DNA of 64,000 bases from Petrolisthes cinctipes (Eukaryota; Arthropoda; Malacostraca; Decapoda; Porcellanidae): positions 55,369-119,368 of the forward strand of contig JAWQEG010004748.1 in assembly GCA_033782935.1 (NCBI GenBank). Reading direction: 5' to 3'. The stretch's first letter is position 1, and each line of letters begins with the position of its first letter. Below are positions 29,489 to 42,047 of the stretch, piece after piece. The notes beneath the pieces are model-generated. The model was given only the letters and a program-made list of their open reading frames with translations, searched no databases and was not told where the DNA came from. Position numbers and translations under genes: made by a program.

Positions 29489-32400
29489 CAATCAGTAGAC
29501 AGCATCTTATCCCTTTAAACCTTAAATTCTAGTAAACACATTACATGGACTTTAAAGACATTGGCTAAAAAGTTGTTTAAAGTTAATGCCTTTTTTTTTA
29601 TTTACCATATGAAATGTTTCATAATCATTATTTATTATATCACCACAAGGACACTAACTGATACATTCCCTAGCAAAGAAAAATAATAAATATGAAAAGT
29701 ATTGTTACCACACATTAATGCTTATTTAAAATTGGATAGTTGAATATCAATATTGGCTACAACACTGGCACTTGAAAGTACAAAACACAGTTTATCTTGA
29801 AGGAAATTTTTACTGAATGAGATGCAAACCAACTCTAGCCAAAAAACATGACTTTTTTTTTTTAACATGTACAGTCACCTTTAGGTATGTTGTTACTCAC
29901 CTCTCTTTACAATATGCAGTTCTTCTTTGCCCTGGATTTAATGAACATCAATCATAACAGTAACCTTCAACAGTTACTTCAATAGCTACCATCCAACAAT
30001 TTCTTTCTTTCACTAGAAAATTATGCGACTCCTCCATGTCGGGTGAGACATGAGAGTGATGAGGTAACAACACACCGGAAGGCCACTCTACCCGACTCTA
30101 ACAATTATAGTCACTGTCCTACCAGACACTTAAATTCCAAGTACTTTCATCTGTCTACACTTACACTAGATAAACCTCTTGCTACAAAATCTGAGAATCA
30201 AAATCTGAAGTGGTGCTTACAGAAGATGTTAAACTCAATACAAGGTCACTGAAGCAACATGAGAAAAATTGCCACATCATGGTGGGTCCACCGGGCGTCA
30301 ACAAAGACACGGGGTTTGTAAACACTAGACACAAAGCTACAACTATGGGGAGTGCAGGTGGATGTGACTCAATAATTTCCCACCATAAAACATACACTTT
30401 TTAAGAAAACTTACCATGTGCGTGTGGACATGAATGGGTACAAATAACTGCTATTCCATACATATAATGCTAATCACTTTGCATGCATGTATGGAAGAGA
30501 GTTTGCATGTCAATATAAATATATATGTATATATATATATGCATATAAATATGAAGGGCAAAATCTGTACACACATTTACTGGTACTGTCTTCACATTAT
30601 AGTATTACACAACTTCCTGTACAATTTACAGAAACATTCATGCACACCATTTATGTATAAAAAGGCATGAAACAATGGTATACTGTGGAAGCAGGATGTA
30701 GGAGCCTGTCCATGTTACTGAGATCTAACTAAAAATATGGTGGTGTTCATTGAGTCACCTCTCTAGTCCTCAACTAACTATTGTACATATGTTTCAGCTG
30801 CTGTGGCCCCCTGCTCACACTACAGTACCAGCAGATTCCCGGCTACTGAGATCATTAGTATTAAGTTTACGTCTTGGCTTACACATAAATAGGTACTTAA
30901 AACAAAGCTTAAAATATATAATTCATTTCCCAATTCACAAACCTATAAGAACAATATTGCTTCCCATTTCAAAGTGAAACTGAAGTGAATGATCTTGTCT
31001 TTATGATAAATAAAAGAATATGTGTTACACAAAAGTTAGCAATGCCCAGGTTCCTTTAACTTGGATGTGTGTATTTAAAAGAAGAGGAAGCAAAGTCAGA
31101 AACAAAGATTGGGACTTCCTGGGAACTTAACCCTGAACTACCACCTTGCCATAATACCACAGCCCTTGCTGCTGCTGCTGCCTGCATTACAGGATACTTC
31201 AGCCATAGGGCAGCAAATGTTGCTACATCACAGTAGAATGATCATGGTTATGGTAATAATACAGTACAGAACTGTATTAATAATAACAATAATAATAATG
31301 ATACTAATAATAATACTGTAGAATTACAGTGATGATCATAAAAAATAAAAGTACTGTAACAGTAATGATAAATAATGATTTGGGATCTGCTGGCAGTAAT
31401 GGTTGTCAGGGAACCACAAGCCGCCAGTTGAACACATCGTGGAGGCACTCGTGTGTCCTCAGGGTTTGCTGGATTTGTTAAACAAAATGTGAATTTTCTG
31501 GTGGGTGTCCCAAGAAGCTGTCATAAATGGGAGTCAGTTATTTAGGCTTAATATACTGTACATATAAAAAGAACGGGAATGGGGAAGCAGCAACTAGGAG
31601 AAAATGTGGCACCAAAAAGTCACCACTGAGCCATCTTGTTGCAGTCCTTGGTTAATGGTCCACTTGTATGGGTAAACAAGGTGAAGTGTGAGCTTGAGCC
31701 TGTTGACTTTGCAGACAACTGGGGTGTATCTGCACAGACTAATTTGTACACCATGACAGGGCTAAATGGGACATCAATAGGAACATTGGCATGTACAGTT
31801 AGACAATACAAAATTACATTACGAGTCAGGCGATGCTACTGCCGACAGCTCCAGAATGGCATGGTATAAAAATTTCACTATTACGAGTTGATCATAAATC
31901 AAACCTGTTAAAAACAATTAGCAAAATCATTTACTAAACAATGACTTTGAGAACTCTGCTCCAGGTACTCTCCACCCCTGGCCATTCATCAGTACAGTAC
32001 TGTACTAGAGTCATTACACAGATCACTATGATATATGAACATAGTCAACAGTTTTAGAAATCAACTCACATAGTGCTTTGGTCAAGAGAGCAACTGTCTG
32101 GCAACAACAAGTTCTTTGGGCCTTGAAAGCACAACGCCAACTGATTCTCAACTTCTGAATATAGCAAGAAGATCAAGATAAATATTAATACATCAGACAA
32201 AATCCTCTATTTATCTCTCCCTATAGTCTCTCAATTACTCTAATTATAAAATGATGGTCTAAAAAATGAAGCATAAGTTATTTTTGTTTTTTGTGTTGAG
32301 CAGCCAGTTGGTGCCATGGTTTACAGTTGTGGCCCTCAGAGTGTGTGGACATGGTTGGTGGTACTTCTGTCCCAACATTGTAGTGGGACAACTTATGGGG

Positions 32401-34075
32401 TAACCTCAATGGGGCAGCCCTTCTGCTTCTCATATAGTTTTGTAGTCAAGTACATATTTATATTTACATTACACACCAGCAAGAAATAATGTTGAGCCAA
32501 CATACAATACAATCATTCAAATATGCATTTGATAAACTGCACAATCTACAACATTACTGTATATTTTAAGGGTGGTTAATTATCATGAATGGAGATGAGA
32601 ATAAAAAAGATAATGGTTATCTTGTAAAAAATTTATATGCATATCAGAAAATAAACTTGTCATTGTAGTTAGAAGAAAGTGACAATACTGTTGGCAAACT
32701 ACAGTTTTCTGTGTCTATGATCTCTTGACCTGGCTACACTGTGGCTGTACCATCACTGCCTGTCATGGAAGGGCCTATTGCTGTGTCTCAACTGATATTC
32801 CCAACGTGGTTTATCATACACACTGTTAACTTGGTGGATAACAAGAATACAGTTTGTCTAGAGGTTTTCACCAAGTGTTCCCAGGTGGAGCCTGGCTACA
32901 GTCTAGCAGCTCTATAATGCCTCTCTGAATGTGGCACAACTAATACATCAAGCACCCAGCATCTATAGAAATTAATGTAATATATAAACGTTTCTTCACA
33001 ATTAACTAACTAGCAATATACACAATCATTAGTTATCTGAAATCTGTGTATAAGGATAGAATTTTTTTTAAATACAATATAAATTTAAAAATTCAACTCA
33101 AGAACTGTTAGGAAATGAAAGTAAATTAATTATTGATCCCCATGTATTCAGGAACTTTGCTATTATTTTCAAATGAGAGGGCAACCGACCCTTCCATCCA
33201 CAATTTATCACAAGTCACAAGGCACTTGACTTATCACCAGCTTACCACTGCAGGCAAACTTAATACATCAGGTCAACTTTCCAGAAATCAAATTTTAGAC
33301 AAAAGAAAATCTCTGTACAAATTTAATATTTAGTATTAAAGTATAACCTGGGTGCTTATGATTGGTGGTGCCACACTGCACATAACTCAAGTACCACGCA
33401 CATCATGTACATAAACAAACAACTCATCCAGTAACTGGTAAAAAGCACATCAGCATTTCAAATGCTACAAAGAACAACTTCTGTCATTACATGACAATTT
33501 TGGTAACAGACATTATTCATTAACATGTGAATTCTAAAGAATTCTCAGCCTAACACAATTTTCCTTCTGGACAAGAGAGGCGGGCAGCCACTGAGTGCAG
33601 CTGGCCCAACAAGCTTCTCACAATATCACAGACCAACAAGGTGTGCATGTGGTGTAGCTCCTCCTAACATGCCGTCCTCAGTCGCAGCTTGGCTGGCCTT
33701 ACATCACTAAACTTGCACTCTCTCAAGAGCCAAGGCTCAATTGCTACACTCTCAACCAAACTTTAATACGCTCAACCTTGAATGTATATATTCAAATTCA
33801 TTACATTACAGTATTTTCATCACAAAATTCTACCACACTAATGAATACAAATGAATGCTTATAGGCAGACATAACTTTCCAATCATTATAGGCGTATAAG
33901 GTTTGGCTGACAATGTGGCCCTGTCAGTCCTGACATAGTAGTATAACTGAAAGACAAGAAAGTTGGTCAAAACATAAAAAGGAAGGGAGGAATGAGGATG
34001 GCGCAGGGAAGAACAAGAGGTGTGGGTGTGACTCACATACCTCCTCTAGTCACTGGTGATGCACACGCGAGAAAG

Positions 34076-34099
34076 ACAGACAGACAGACAGACAGACAG
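34076..34099 (+). repeat. (ACAG)n microsatellite
   Basis: A short run of about six tetranucleotide units. Confidence 0.8.
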
Positions 34100-34915
34100 G
34101 TGGAGACTAAACACTACTGTTTAACGAGCTAGGCTCACCTACAATAACCCTAATTTCTATCAGTAACACTAGGGACACATCTGTGGTATGGTACAAATAA
34201 AAATCAACAGTCACTTATGCCATAAACAAGCTCAGCTTTCATTTTGAGTTGACTTTGTCAACTTTCCATTCTGTGCACAAATGCTCAATGGTATGTACTG
34301 GACAGTATCACGAGCTGTAGTTTAGAGTCGGGCGGGCATGTAATGAGCCAGACTATAACAGCTAACACATCAGCCCAGACCTCCACCCACCACAGTCACT
34401 CACCCATCCTACCCATCCTCCTCATCTTTCACCTCCACTTCCCAATTATCTTCTCATTCATTATTCTTGTTATTGGTCTCATTCTTGTTTGCAAAAGAAG
34501 ACATTGGATGTGTGAGTGTGTGGATGGTTAAGTGTGGAAGTTAATGAGACACACAGAGTAGACATCTAGCACCAACTCTGTATGTTGGCAAGGTTAATGG
34601 GCTGGGCACCTCTGCAACACCAGAACACAATGACATGAGAGATTTCAAACCTCTACATCAAAAACAGCCCAGTACTTAGTTATACACTAGTGGCTCTGCA
34701 CGCAGCTATAGCCTAACACGGACCATGGCAAGGCAAGCTCAGGTGTCGTTCAGAGCTCCATGCCCTGCCACTGCTCGGGATCAAGCGGAAAATCAGAAGA
34801 ATAGGAATGAAGATAGTGCCTGCATGCAGGCTGGAGGTGGTTTTGGCAGTCTTGTCGCACTGGGTGTGGCCACATGACACTCGGGGAAGAAGGGGGGTAA
34901 TTGGGGAGGGCGGGG

Positions 34916-34929
34916 CCAGGGGGCGGTGG
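34916..34929 (+). promoter_or_regulatory. CTCF-like motif in a GC-rich patch
   Basis: CCAGGGGGCGGTGG resembles the core of the CTCF consensus (CCASYAGRKGGC). It lies beside a GC box in a patch that stands out from its AT-rich surroundings, between the RAD21 and BTB genes. A chance match is quite possible. Confidence 0.2.
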
Positions 34930-35467
34930 ATACAACCCACGCCCACACTAACCTACCTTGTACTATGGGCTCAAGCCTCTGACCCAGCACAGTGGCTGGA
35001 AGTGAACTGTTGTGTCGAGGATAATCCTCTCCACACCACAGGGATCATTGGTACTCGATATATTAAGAGCAGTAAATAAAAAATCTGTGGTAACTGGGCT
35101 TGAAACATTCATGTTGGTGAGCACAGCAGGCGGTGTGAGGTCTGCGTGCATCACTGGGCAGTGACTAGATCACAAGGAGACTCAACGCTGCTGAGCTGCC
35201 CCCTGGCCCCTTACCCTTATACCACACCTTTACTACTCTTAACTTTTAATCTCATTTGAGAATAAGAAATATGACAACAATATCAATACCTAAATTTATA
35301 AAACTAGGTATGTAACACAGTTACTGTCTCTGGTTCAAAACCTTTGATTTTTACTGCTTTAGAAGCAGATGTGGCACTTTAAGTGCTTACAATATTAACT
35401 AATTTATAAGAATGTAAATATATATATAAAATTTTATATTTGTAAATATTTGGGGGAAATTTTGGTA

Positions 35468-37336
35468 TTATTCATTAGACATATTTTGTAACTTTTGTAG
35501 ATTTTGTAGATTTTGCATATTTTCTAAATTTTGAAGACTCTGTTGCAAGCTGTGGACTGGCTTAGCGAAAGGAACCCCGAGGTGAGTGGTAATGTGCTTG
35601 GACAGATAGTCAGCACGAGCAAACTTTTTCCCGCACACCTTGCAAGGGTAGGGCTTCTCCCCCGTGTGGATACGAAGGTGGCGGTTCATGTCTGAGCGGC
35701 CCCCAAAAGCTTTGCCACACACACCACAGTTATAGGGCTTTTCCCCAGTGTGTGTACGGATGTGTAGTTTAAGGTTCTCACGACCCTTAAATCCCTTCTG
35801 ACAAAATTGACACTTAAAGGGACGTTCCTCATCACCTCGTGGATCTGGGGCAGTTGGAGGTGGGACGTGGGGCAATATAATGGCTCCACGAGAGTCCATC
35901 TTAAAGAGGGAGCTTTGGCCAGGGGGTGTACTGGACCCATGGGTGCTGGCTGTAGCTGTGCTCATGGCCACACTTGAGGACGGAGGAAGGCCACCCACTG
36001 GGGTGGTAGTGGAGGGTGGGGAGGGCATGGCCAGAGGGGTGGAGGCTGGGAGGGGAGAGCGAGGTGTCCCAGAAAGACTACTGGGAGAGAGGCGTGGTGA
36101 AGCCTGAGGGGATGATGCCACACTGGGAGGACAGGACAGTCCCGGACTCTCACCTACATTCACCTCTCTAAGGGTGTCTACAGAACATTCAGGTGACCCT
36201 CGGCAGTGACCCTCAAAGCTCACTACATCTCGGAATGTCAACTTGCACTTAACACAGTAAACAAATTTACCTTTATTTTCTTCCTCATATTCCACATCTT
36301 CATCTTCAGGATCAATTTCTCCATCTTCTTCCTCTTCTTCTCCATCATCATACTTCTTGATACCATTCTCTGGGTTGACTCCATGGATGAGAGATGTATT
36401 AAAAGTTGTTGGGTTAGAAGTTGAGGGTCGGTCTGTGCTTTGGTCCTGGGAGACATCAGTAATTTCTTCCTTCAGTGTGATGGTTGCATCAGGCTCACTT
36501 TTAGGAGACTGACTCACAAGTAACTTCTGAAGGTAAGATTCACTGATACATCTTGGGTGTAGCCTGTTTTCATCAGCCTCTGCTTTCATCATGCGGTCAA
36601 GGGCATCATGATTAGAACGATGTTTAGTGAAACTTTTGTGGTATTTAAAGCACTGGCCACAGACAGAGCAACGGAAAGGTTTGTCTCCAGGAAGCTTGGC
36701 AGTGTGGTTCTGTTCTTGGTGTCGCTGGAAGGCTGACTGATACTTGTACCTCTGTCCACACTGATCACACTTATATGGCTTTTCCTCCTCATGTATTCTG
36801 ATGTGCTCCTCCAAATGGTGAGGTGATGGAAGGATCATGGCACAAATGTGACAAGTAATACCATTTCCAACATTCTTATCCCTAGCAGCAGCAGCAGGTG
36901 AAGCAGCAGCAACAGCAGCCGCAGCAGCAGCAGCAGCAGCAGCTGTGGACGTAGCTCCAGATCCACCTGGTAGAGACAGTGCCAGACTAGAAGCGCCACC
37001 TACAGCTGCCGAACCACCGAGTGCTGCCAGTGGTAATCGCCCACTGCCAGGAACTGATTTCATCATTTCCAAGAAGTGTAGCAATTCTTTAGGTGGTGAT
37101 ACTCCAGGATGCTGTTGTTGTTGTGACTGTTGTTGAGACTGTTGGTCCAGTAGGCCTGGGGGAAAGTAGTGCTGAAGTGGATGGTAGCCAAGAGCCAAAG
37201 CTTGGTGTAGGATTGCCACCTGAGGTGGTAGAGGGCCAGCAGGGGCCATAGGAGCAGCCAGAGCTGGAGATGTTACTGGAGAAGGACCTGATGTCACCAC
37301 ACCTGACTCACCCTCCTCAAGTATCACTTCTGGACT
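35468..37336 (-). CDS. BTB-ZF coding exon 3, all zinc fingers
   Basis: Acceptor TTTCTTACAG|AGTCCA, then SPEVILEEGES and on. Stop TAA at 35470-35468. It carries seven fingers, poly-Gln (SQQQSQQQQ), a poly-Ala run from a GCN repeat (near 36900-36950), and an ELQ/NLQ-rich C-terminal coil (LENMQNLQNLQKLQNM). Confidence 0.94.
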   Translation of the reverse strand, partial: SPEVILEEGESGVVTSGPSPVTSPALAAPMAPAGPLPPQVAILHQALALGYHPLQHYFPPGLLDQQSQQQSQQQQHPGVSPPKELLHFLEMMKSVPGSGRLPLAALGGSAAVGGASSLALSLPGGSGATSTAAAAAAAAAAVAAASPAAAARDKNVGNGITCHICAMILPSPHHLEEHIRIHEEEKPYKCDQCGQRYKYQSAFQRHQEQNHTAKLPGDKPFRCSVCGQCFKYHKSFTKHRSNHDALDRMMKAEADENRLHPRCISESYLQKLLVSQSPKSEPDATITLKEEITDVSQDQSTDRPSTSNPTTFNTSLIHGVNPENGIKKYDDGEEEEEDGEIDPEDEDVEYEEENKGKFVYCVKCKLTFRDVVSFEGHCRGSPECSVDTLREVNVGESPGLSCPPSVASSPQASPRLSPSSLSGTPRSPLPASTPLAMPSPPSTTTPVGGLPPSSSVAMSTATASTHGSSTPPGQSSLFKMDSRGAIILPHVPPPTAPDPRGDEERPFKCQFCQKGFKGRENLKLHIRTHTGEKPYNCGVCGKAFGGRSDMNRHLRIHTGEKPYPCKVCGKKFARADYLSKHITTHLGVPFAKPVHSLQQSLQNLENMQNLQNLQKLQNMSNE

Positions 37337-40300
37337 CTGTAAGAAAAAAAAAAAAATAACATCTTGTAAATTCTATTATCCCATATAATAACCTTACATG
37401 ATTACATATGGAAAAAAGAGCAGGACAATTATCAGAACAATATTCAATTAATGATTTTGGGCCTGCTCTTGGTAAGAACTTTCCCTCACTCTACACTCAA
37501 CTCACTCATAAGCAATATGTATAGTATTTCCTTACCATCTCCCTTCATCCAATCTTTAGTCTCCTATTCACACTCTCTTTCTTCATTCTGATTTTATTTT
37601 ATAATCTTTCCCTACTGTTACTGTACATGAGAAAAAACTTACTGCATGGGGGCGATCATCATCAGTGTCATCCTCCCTGCCTCTTCCAGGGCTGGTGGTG
37701 GTGGTGGTGGCTGTGGTAGTGGCTGTGGTGGTGGTAGCAGTACTGGTTGATACATCCCCACACATTTTGGCCATGGACGGTGAGCCTCTATCCGCCTCCC
37801 AGCTGGTGTCTATGTTGTTGTTGTCCTAAACCAACACATCCTCATTATTCAAACATGTCAGGTCAAAGTACAGTTGTAGCCAGGTGTAAGTAACCACCCT
37901 TTCCCAGCCCATCACAACATATAGCACCAATGCAATCATGGATACAAAGGTGAAGCAGGACAACACTCATCTACTTTAAGTTAAATCAGTTACTGTACTA
38001 GTGAGAGGATACAGTACTGACAAACCTACACACCCACAAACCCTCTCGTTCGACACAGGTATAATGAGTGTTCCTGTGCTTCACACCTTGTATTCATGGT
38101 TGTGACAGTGCCACTTGTTGGGGTTGGCTGGGAGAAGGTGGAAACATATACCCAGTCACAGCTGTACATAACGTACTGTATATTATAGTGAAGAAAATGA
38201 ATCCAATATTATCTCATCTAGAAGAAAATATATATTTAAGTAAAATACAAAACATTAAATACATGTACAGTTTGTTTACTATGGTACAGTGTAAAAACAT
38301 TGGCCATTAATTACATATCATCATTACCAATATACAAGTCTCCATTTCTTATGGGATGGGGGACTCCAAGGCCAGAGATGGAATAATGAAATAAGAAAGA
38401 CAGACAGAATATCCCGGGCAATGGGTCACACTCATTTACCACCCCTTTCATGTCCCCCAAATTCTCAGCTCCCATCACAAGATCTTACACCCCAATACAA
38501 ATCCTTTCTTTTATCCTGGGTGAACGGAATAAGAATGACAAGTTAAAATCAAACAGTTCGCCCTAACATACTCGCCTCCTTGTGAATCTCTTCCACTCCT
38601 ACCCATCATGCACACTGTACTTGTTGCTTTTGCTTCACCCAATTCTATTTCACCTTTTCTTACACAATCATTCACCATATTATACCATCTTTTCCTAGGT
38701 CTTCCCTATATTCTTTGCCCCTCCTCATACTCCCCTCCCAAACACATATTTCACCACTCCAGTAGTTTCATTCATTCATTCTACATGCCTATACCATCTC
38801 AATAACACCTTACTCTGTTTTTGATCAAGTGATTTACTCATACCACACCTTCCATGGATTTCAATATTGTTTATTCTGTCAATTCTTCAGATTCTACACA
38901 CAGTTCTCAGCATATCCATTTCTACCCCATTCACCCTCAACTTCTCATATTCATACCACACCAACATTTCACTACCCTATGATAATGTGGATATTGTATT
39001 AACACTCATTCATACAGCTTCTGTACTAAACTCTTTACTGTAGTTCCAACCTAGTGCTCTCATTGAAACTGCTGTTACCTCCTTTGGGCTACTGTATTTA
39101 CCACATACAAAAAAATTTCACACACCTCTCTCTTATTCATTACTACTTGGTGGTTTTGTTTATAAATTCCTGAACCACCTCAAGATTATCACCATCCACT
39201 TGCATGGTACACACTGACTCTCCTTCCCTCTCCAAAATTACTTTACCCACATATACTTTTAAACAGCAGTGTTCACATGCTTATGCAATACAAGGATGGT
39301 GGAGTAGGTGGTCTTGAGTCATAAGTCCACAACTGTACCCGACAGAGTGATGCTGAATGAGACTTGATGTTGAGTGAGTATGGTTTATCTAAAATATCAT
39401 ATGAAAGTAAAGGTCTGTAATAGTGTAAGTACTGTACAGTACTGTATCTGGTAATCTGGTCAGGATGATGACCTTGTAACATAACTCAGATTGAAACTAC
39501 CAGCTGACAACATCTGTAAATGATGGCCCTATAAAACCTTAGCAACCATAGTTACCTCCCATAAAATACTGTACTGTAGTTTCCTCCAGTTTTTTTTATC
39601 CCATCCTTACATGAAAGCTATGAGGACCTCAAGGACAGCAGACATTTAATTCCTCTTCCCAACACACTTTAAGTATGAAAAGTAAATTATTGTACTGTAA
39701 ACCTATACACACATGGCTTGTGTCTAACCTCTCTGTTGGAGTTGGTGATGAGTCTAAGTCCTGATGGTCCAGCCAGACGTATGTAGTGGCTCTCATTGTG
39801 GTGTTCCTGGTGTGGGTGAAGGTGGCCATTGGGTGGGTCTGTTTGGGTGTCCTTTGTGGCTTCTGTGACTGAGGAGTCTTCTTCTATACCAATAGGGGAT
39901 CGTCTGAGCCTCTTGTGGGCCGGAGAGGTTTCTCTGGAGGAGGGTCGTGATCGGTAGGTGGGTAACAGGGAGGGACAGGGGATAGAAGTGGAGGACACAG
40001 AGATGTTGGAGTGAATGGCTTGTAGGGGAGGTGGAGGCCTGTCCTCAGACCCCACCTTTCGTCGAGGACTGGAACCCTTTATGGTGGCATCTAAAGGTGG
40101 GGAAGTGGAGTAATGTGTAGTGGGTGGCATGACAGGTATACTAGTAGGGGTGAAGAAATGGCCCAGAGGGTCTTTGCTGCTGGTTTGGTGGTGTGGTGCT
40201 CCAGGCAATCTGTTGTCTGCCAGTCCCTTGATTTGCAACTCCCTGGCTGTGCATAAGAGTGCAGCCAGGTCCTGTTGCTCCACTGAAACCTCCCCATTGT

Positions 40301-40565
40301 AAATAAACTCAATGAGTGTGCGCAGCTCAGAATATCGCACATCTTTCAATATGACGATAGGATGTTTGTCTGGATGGGCCACCAGTAACTCCTTGAAGTA
40401 TGGGGAGCAGGCTGACAGCACCAGCCGGTGTGCCTTCAAGTGGCGGCCCTCACATGCTAGAGTCACGTCCACAAAGGTCTCAGACTGTAGCAGTGAGTTG
40501 AACACACGGATCAGGTTGGCCCAGTGATTGTTCCACTTGAGGCAGTACTGGTCACTTCCCATCAT
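35468..40565 (-). CDS. BTB/POZ and C2H2 zinc-finger transcription factor (3 coding exons)
   Basis: Coding exons 40565-39729, 37825-37643 and 37336-35468 join in phase 0 to 962 residues. An N-terminal arthropod TTK-type BTB domain spans about 5-120 (SDQYCLKWNNHWANLIRVF, FVDVTLACEGRHLKAHRLVL, ACSPYFKELL) and mediates dimerisation. A Ser/Pro-rich region, poly-Gln and poly-Ala runs follow. Zinc fingers come in two groups: three C2H2 near 502-590; one CX2CX12HX6C finger (CVKCKLTFRDVVSFEGH..C) in mid-protein; and three C2H2 with TGEKP linkers near the C terminus. An acidic stretch precedes the odd finger. It should be a nuclear sequence-specific DNA-binding regulator. The BTB type is shared by broad, tramtrack, lola and others; orthology cannot be fixed by eye, so no symbol is given. 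A 5' noncoding exon is likely, as the acceptor at 40573 precedes the ATG by 8 bases. Confidence 0.93.
37643..37825 (-). CDS. BTB-ZF coding exon 2
   Basis: 61 codons, DNNNIDTSWEADRGSPSMAK, a Thr/Ala run and GRGREDDTDDDRPHA. Acceptor GTTGGTTTAG, donor GCA|GTAAGT. Low complexity, but both splice sites and phase fit. Confidence 0.82.
37871..38164. mobile_element. TA-flanked foldback MITE, 294 bp, beside a splice acceptor
   Basis: Left end CAGTTGTAGCCAGGTGTAAG and right end, in complement, CAGCTGTGACTGGGTATATG, both flanked by TA. Farther in, ATCATGGATACAAAGGTGAA mirrors ACCATGAATACAAGGTGTGAA (19 of its bases shown: ACCATGAATACAAGGTGTG). Arms are about 100 bp with moderate divergence. It ends about 45 bp from the acceptor of BTB-ZF exon 2. 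Confidence 0.8.
38590..39150 (-). pseudogene. Decayed non-LTR retrotransposon ORF2 C-terminal segment
   Basis: In the BTB-ZF intron, same strand. Broken minus-strand frames read LVWYEYEKLRVNGVEMDMLR, then RIDRINNIEIHGRCGMS, LLRWYRHVE and GRPRKRWYNMVNDCVRKG. This is the hallmark order of the region after the RT in LINE-type elements (LRWFGHVERM, GRPRKRWxDxV). Several stops and frameshifts are present. Confidence 0.75.
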
Positions 40566-40573
40566 CAGGAGTG
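39729..40573 (-). CDS. BTB-ZF coding exon 1 with BTB domain
   Basis: Acceptor TGTTGTTGCAG, 8 bases of UTR, then ATGATGGGAAGTGACCAG. Coding starts at 40565; either Met could start. 279 codons to the donor GAG|GTTAGA. The whole BTB fold is in this one exon, followed by a Ser/Thr/Pro-rich tail (SSTSIPCPSLLP, KRLRRSPIG). Confidence 0.93.
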
Positions 40574-41688
40574 CTGCAACAACAGAAAATAAAAGCAATT
40601 AGAATTTTATATGGCTCATAATTAAAATTATTATATTAGATTAATAATATACTTATTAAACAATATCTCCTGAATGTTATCGGGTAAATTGCAATGTTTA
40701 CCAACAATTCAGCATCAATATTGTTAAGGAGCTAACTTATAAAATCTTTAAAATGATCACCATCAGTTTAACAAACCCATACTGTAAAATGAAACACTAT
40801 TATGTGATAATCTGGATACATCACACAATTAAAATATCTTCTCAAGAGGCTCAAGGTAATTACTGTACCTGTAAACAAGCCTGTGACAAACTAACATTCC
40901 AATACACCACATACAGTACCATCCTACACACCGAATGTAATGCATTAACAAAATACTAATATATCAAATATATGTGCTTCATATTGAACATATAAATCTA
41001 TTTTGCCATTAACATAGCATAACCTGAAATACAGAGGTCAGTCTCACTACATTCTACAACATAAAACAGAACATTAAGGACTAGATGCAGGGGGTAGCTG
41101 TGGGGGAAGACCATTAGTGGACTGGTTTATGTGAGGTAGACTTGTGTATGAGTGAACATAAGGTGAGGTAAACCTGTGTTCAGATGAACAGTGTGAATGA
41201 CTTTGACCTCAATGGATAGTTTGTGTATTGGACATCCTTTCCTCATCCTGTAAGGAACTGCATTAGTAAATGATGACTACATGATTGGCTACTGAAGGAG
41301 TTACCTCACTGAAACTCCTCGTATTTAATGAAGATTATGTTGGCCCAAAAATTGCTGTGTTATTGTAGTACACATAATGACATAATTGACCAAAGTACAA
41401 AGGGCAAATTGGCAAAGGTATTATCTACAACAGATGATAATAACGAAAGTAAATCTGAGTATTAATGATGAGGATGTGAAGTAACCATCGTTATATCATG
41501 GAAGCGTGTTTGCCGTATAAAAAAAAAAATGAATAAATAACAAACTAAAAATATGAGATAGAGCCTTAGTAGGGAAGTCGGGCTCTGAGATTCCCTCGAC
41601 TATGATACTTGATGGTAAGAGTCTATATGTTATATGTAATGAATGTGTGTGTGTCCCTCGACTACGATACCCAATTGGTTATATGTAG

Positions 41689-41852
41689 GGAGGGAGGGAG
41701 GGAGGGAGGGAGGGAGTGAGTGAGTGAGTGAGTGAGTGAGTGAGTGAATGAATGAATGAATGAATGAATGAATGAGTGTGTGTGTGTGTGTGTTATATGA
41801 ATAAATGAATGAATGTATGTATATATGTATGTATGTATGTATATGTATGTAT
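41689..41852 (+). repeat. Compound microsatellite
   Basis: Successive runs of GGGA, GTGA, ATGA, GT and ATGT units in one block. Adjacent units differ by one base, as if each run grew from its neighbour. Confidence 0.9.
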
Positions 41853-41861
41853 GTGTCTCAC

Positions 41862-41933
41862 CAGGGTGTGGCTGAGGATCGTCACGGCACATGCTTGTCT
41901 GACCGCCGCCTCCATGCCCTGCCACCAGAACAC
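41862..41933 (-). other. Possible noncoding exon of the BTB-ZF gene
   Basis: On the minus strand, CCTCCCTCCAG precedes a 72-bp GC-rich segment that ends in a strong donor, CCCTG|GTGAGA. Joined to 40573 it would place an ATG from this segment out of frame with the BTB start, so it would be 5' UTR with a short upstream frame. Confidence 0.4.
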
Positions 41934-42047
41934 CTGGAGGGAGGCCACATGAGGGCAGCGGGGTGGTGGTGGTGAGCGGGGACAGGGGCGAGGGTCGGGC
42001 CAGCCTACTAACCCAACTGTACACACCTTCACAACCAACACCAAATA

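Larger units (their letters stand above)
24601..35467. other. Large intergenic region without recognised genes
   Basis: No exon with convincing homology or coding pattern was found on either strand. It includes a TA-flanked MITE (26198-26407), a TTAA MITE (26965-27118), a long-period repeat (25520-26075), short CAG and AAT runs, and probably the BTB gene 3' UTR next to 35467. A GC-rich island of about 150 bp lies at 34840-34990. Confidence 0.5.

Noticed and set aside
35880..36107. Gly/Glu-rich plus-strand frame in the BTB-ZF exon
   Set aside because: Antisense of the Ser/Pro-rich linker of the zinc-finger protein.
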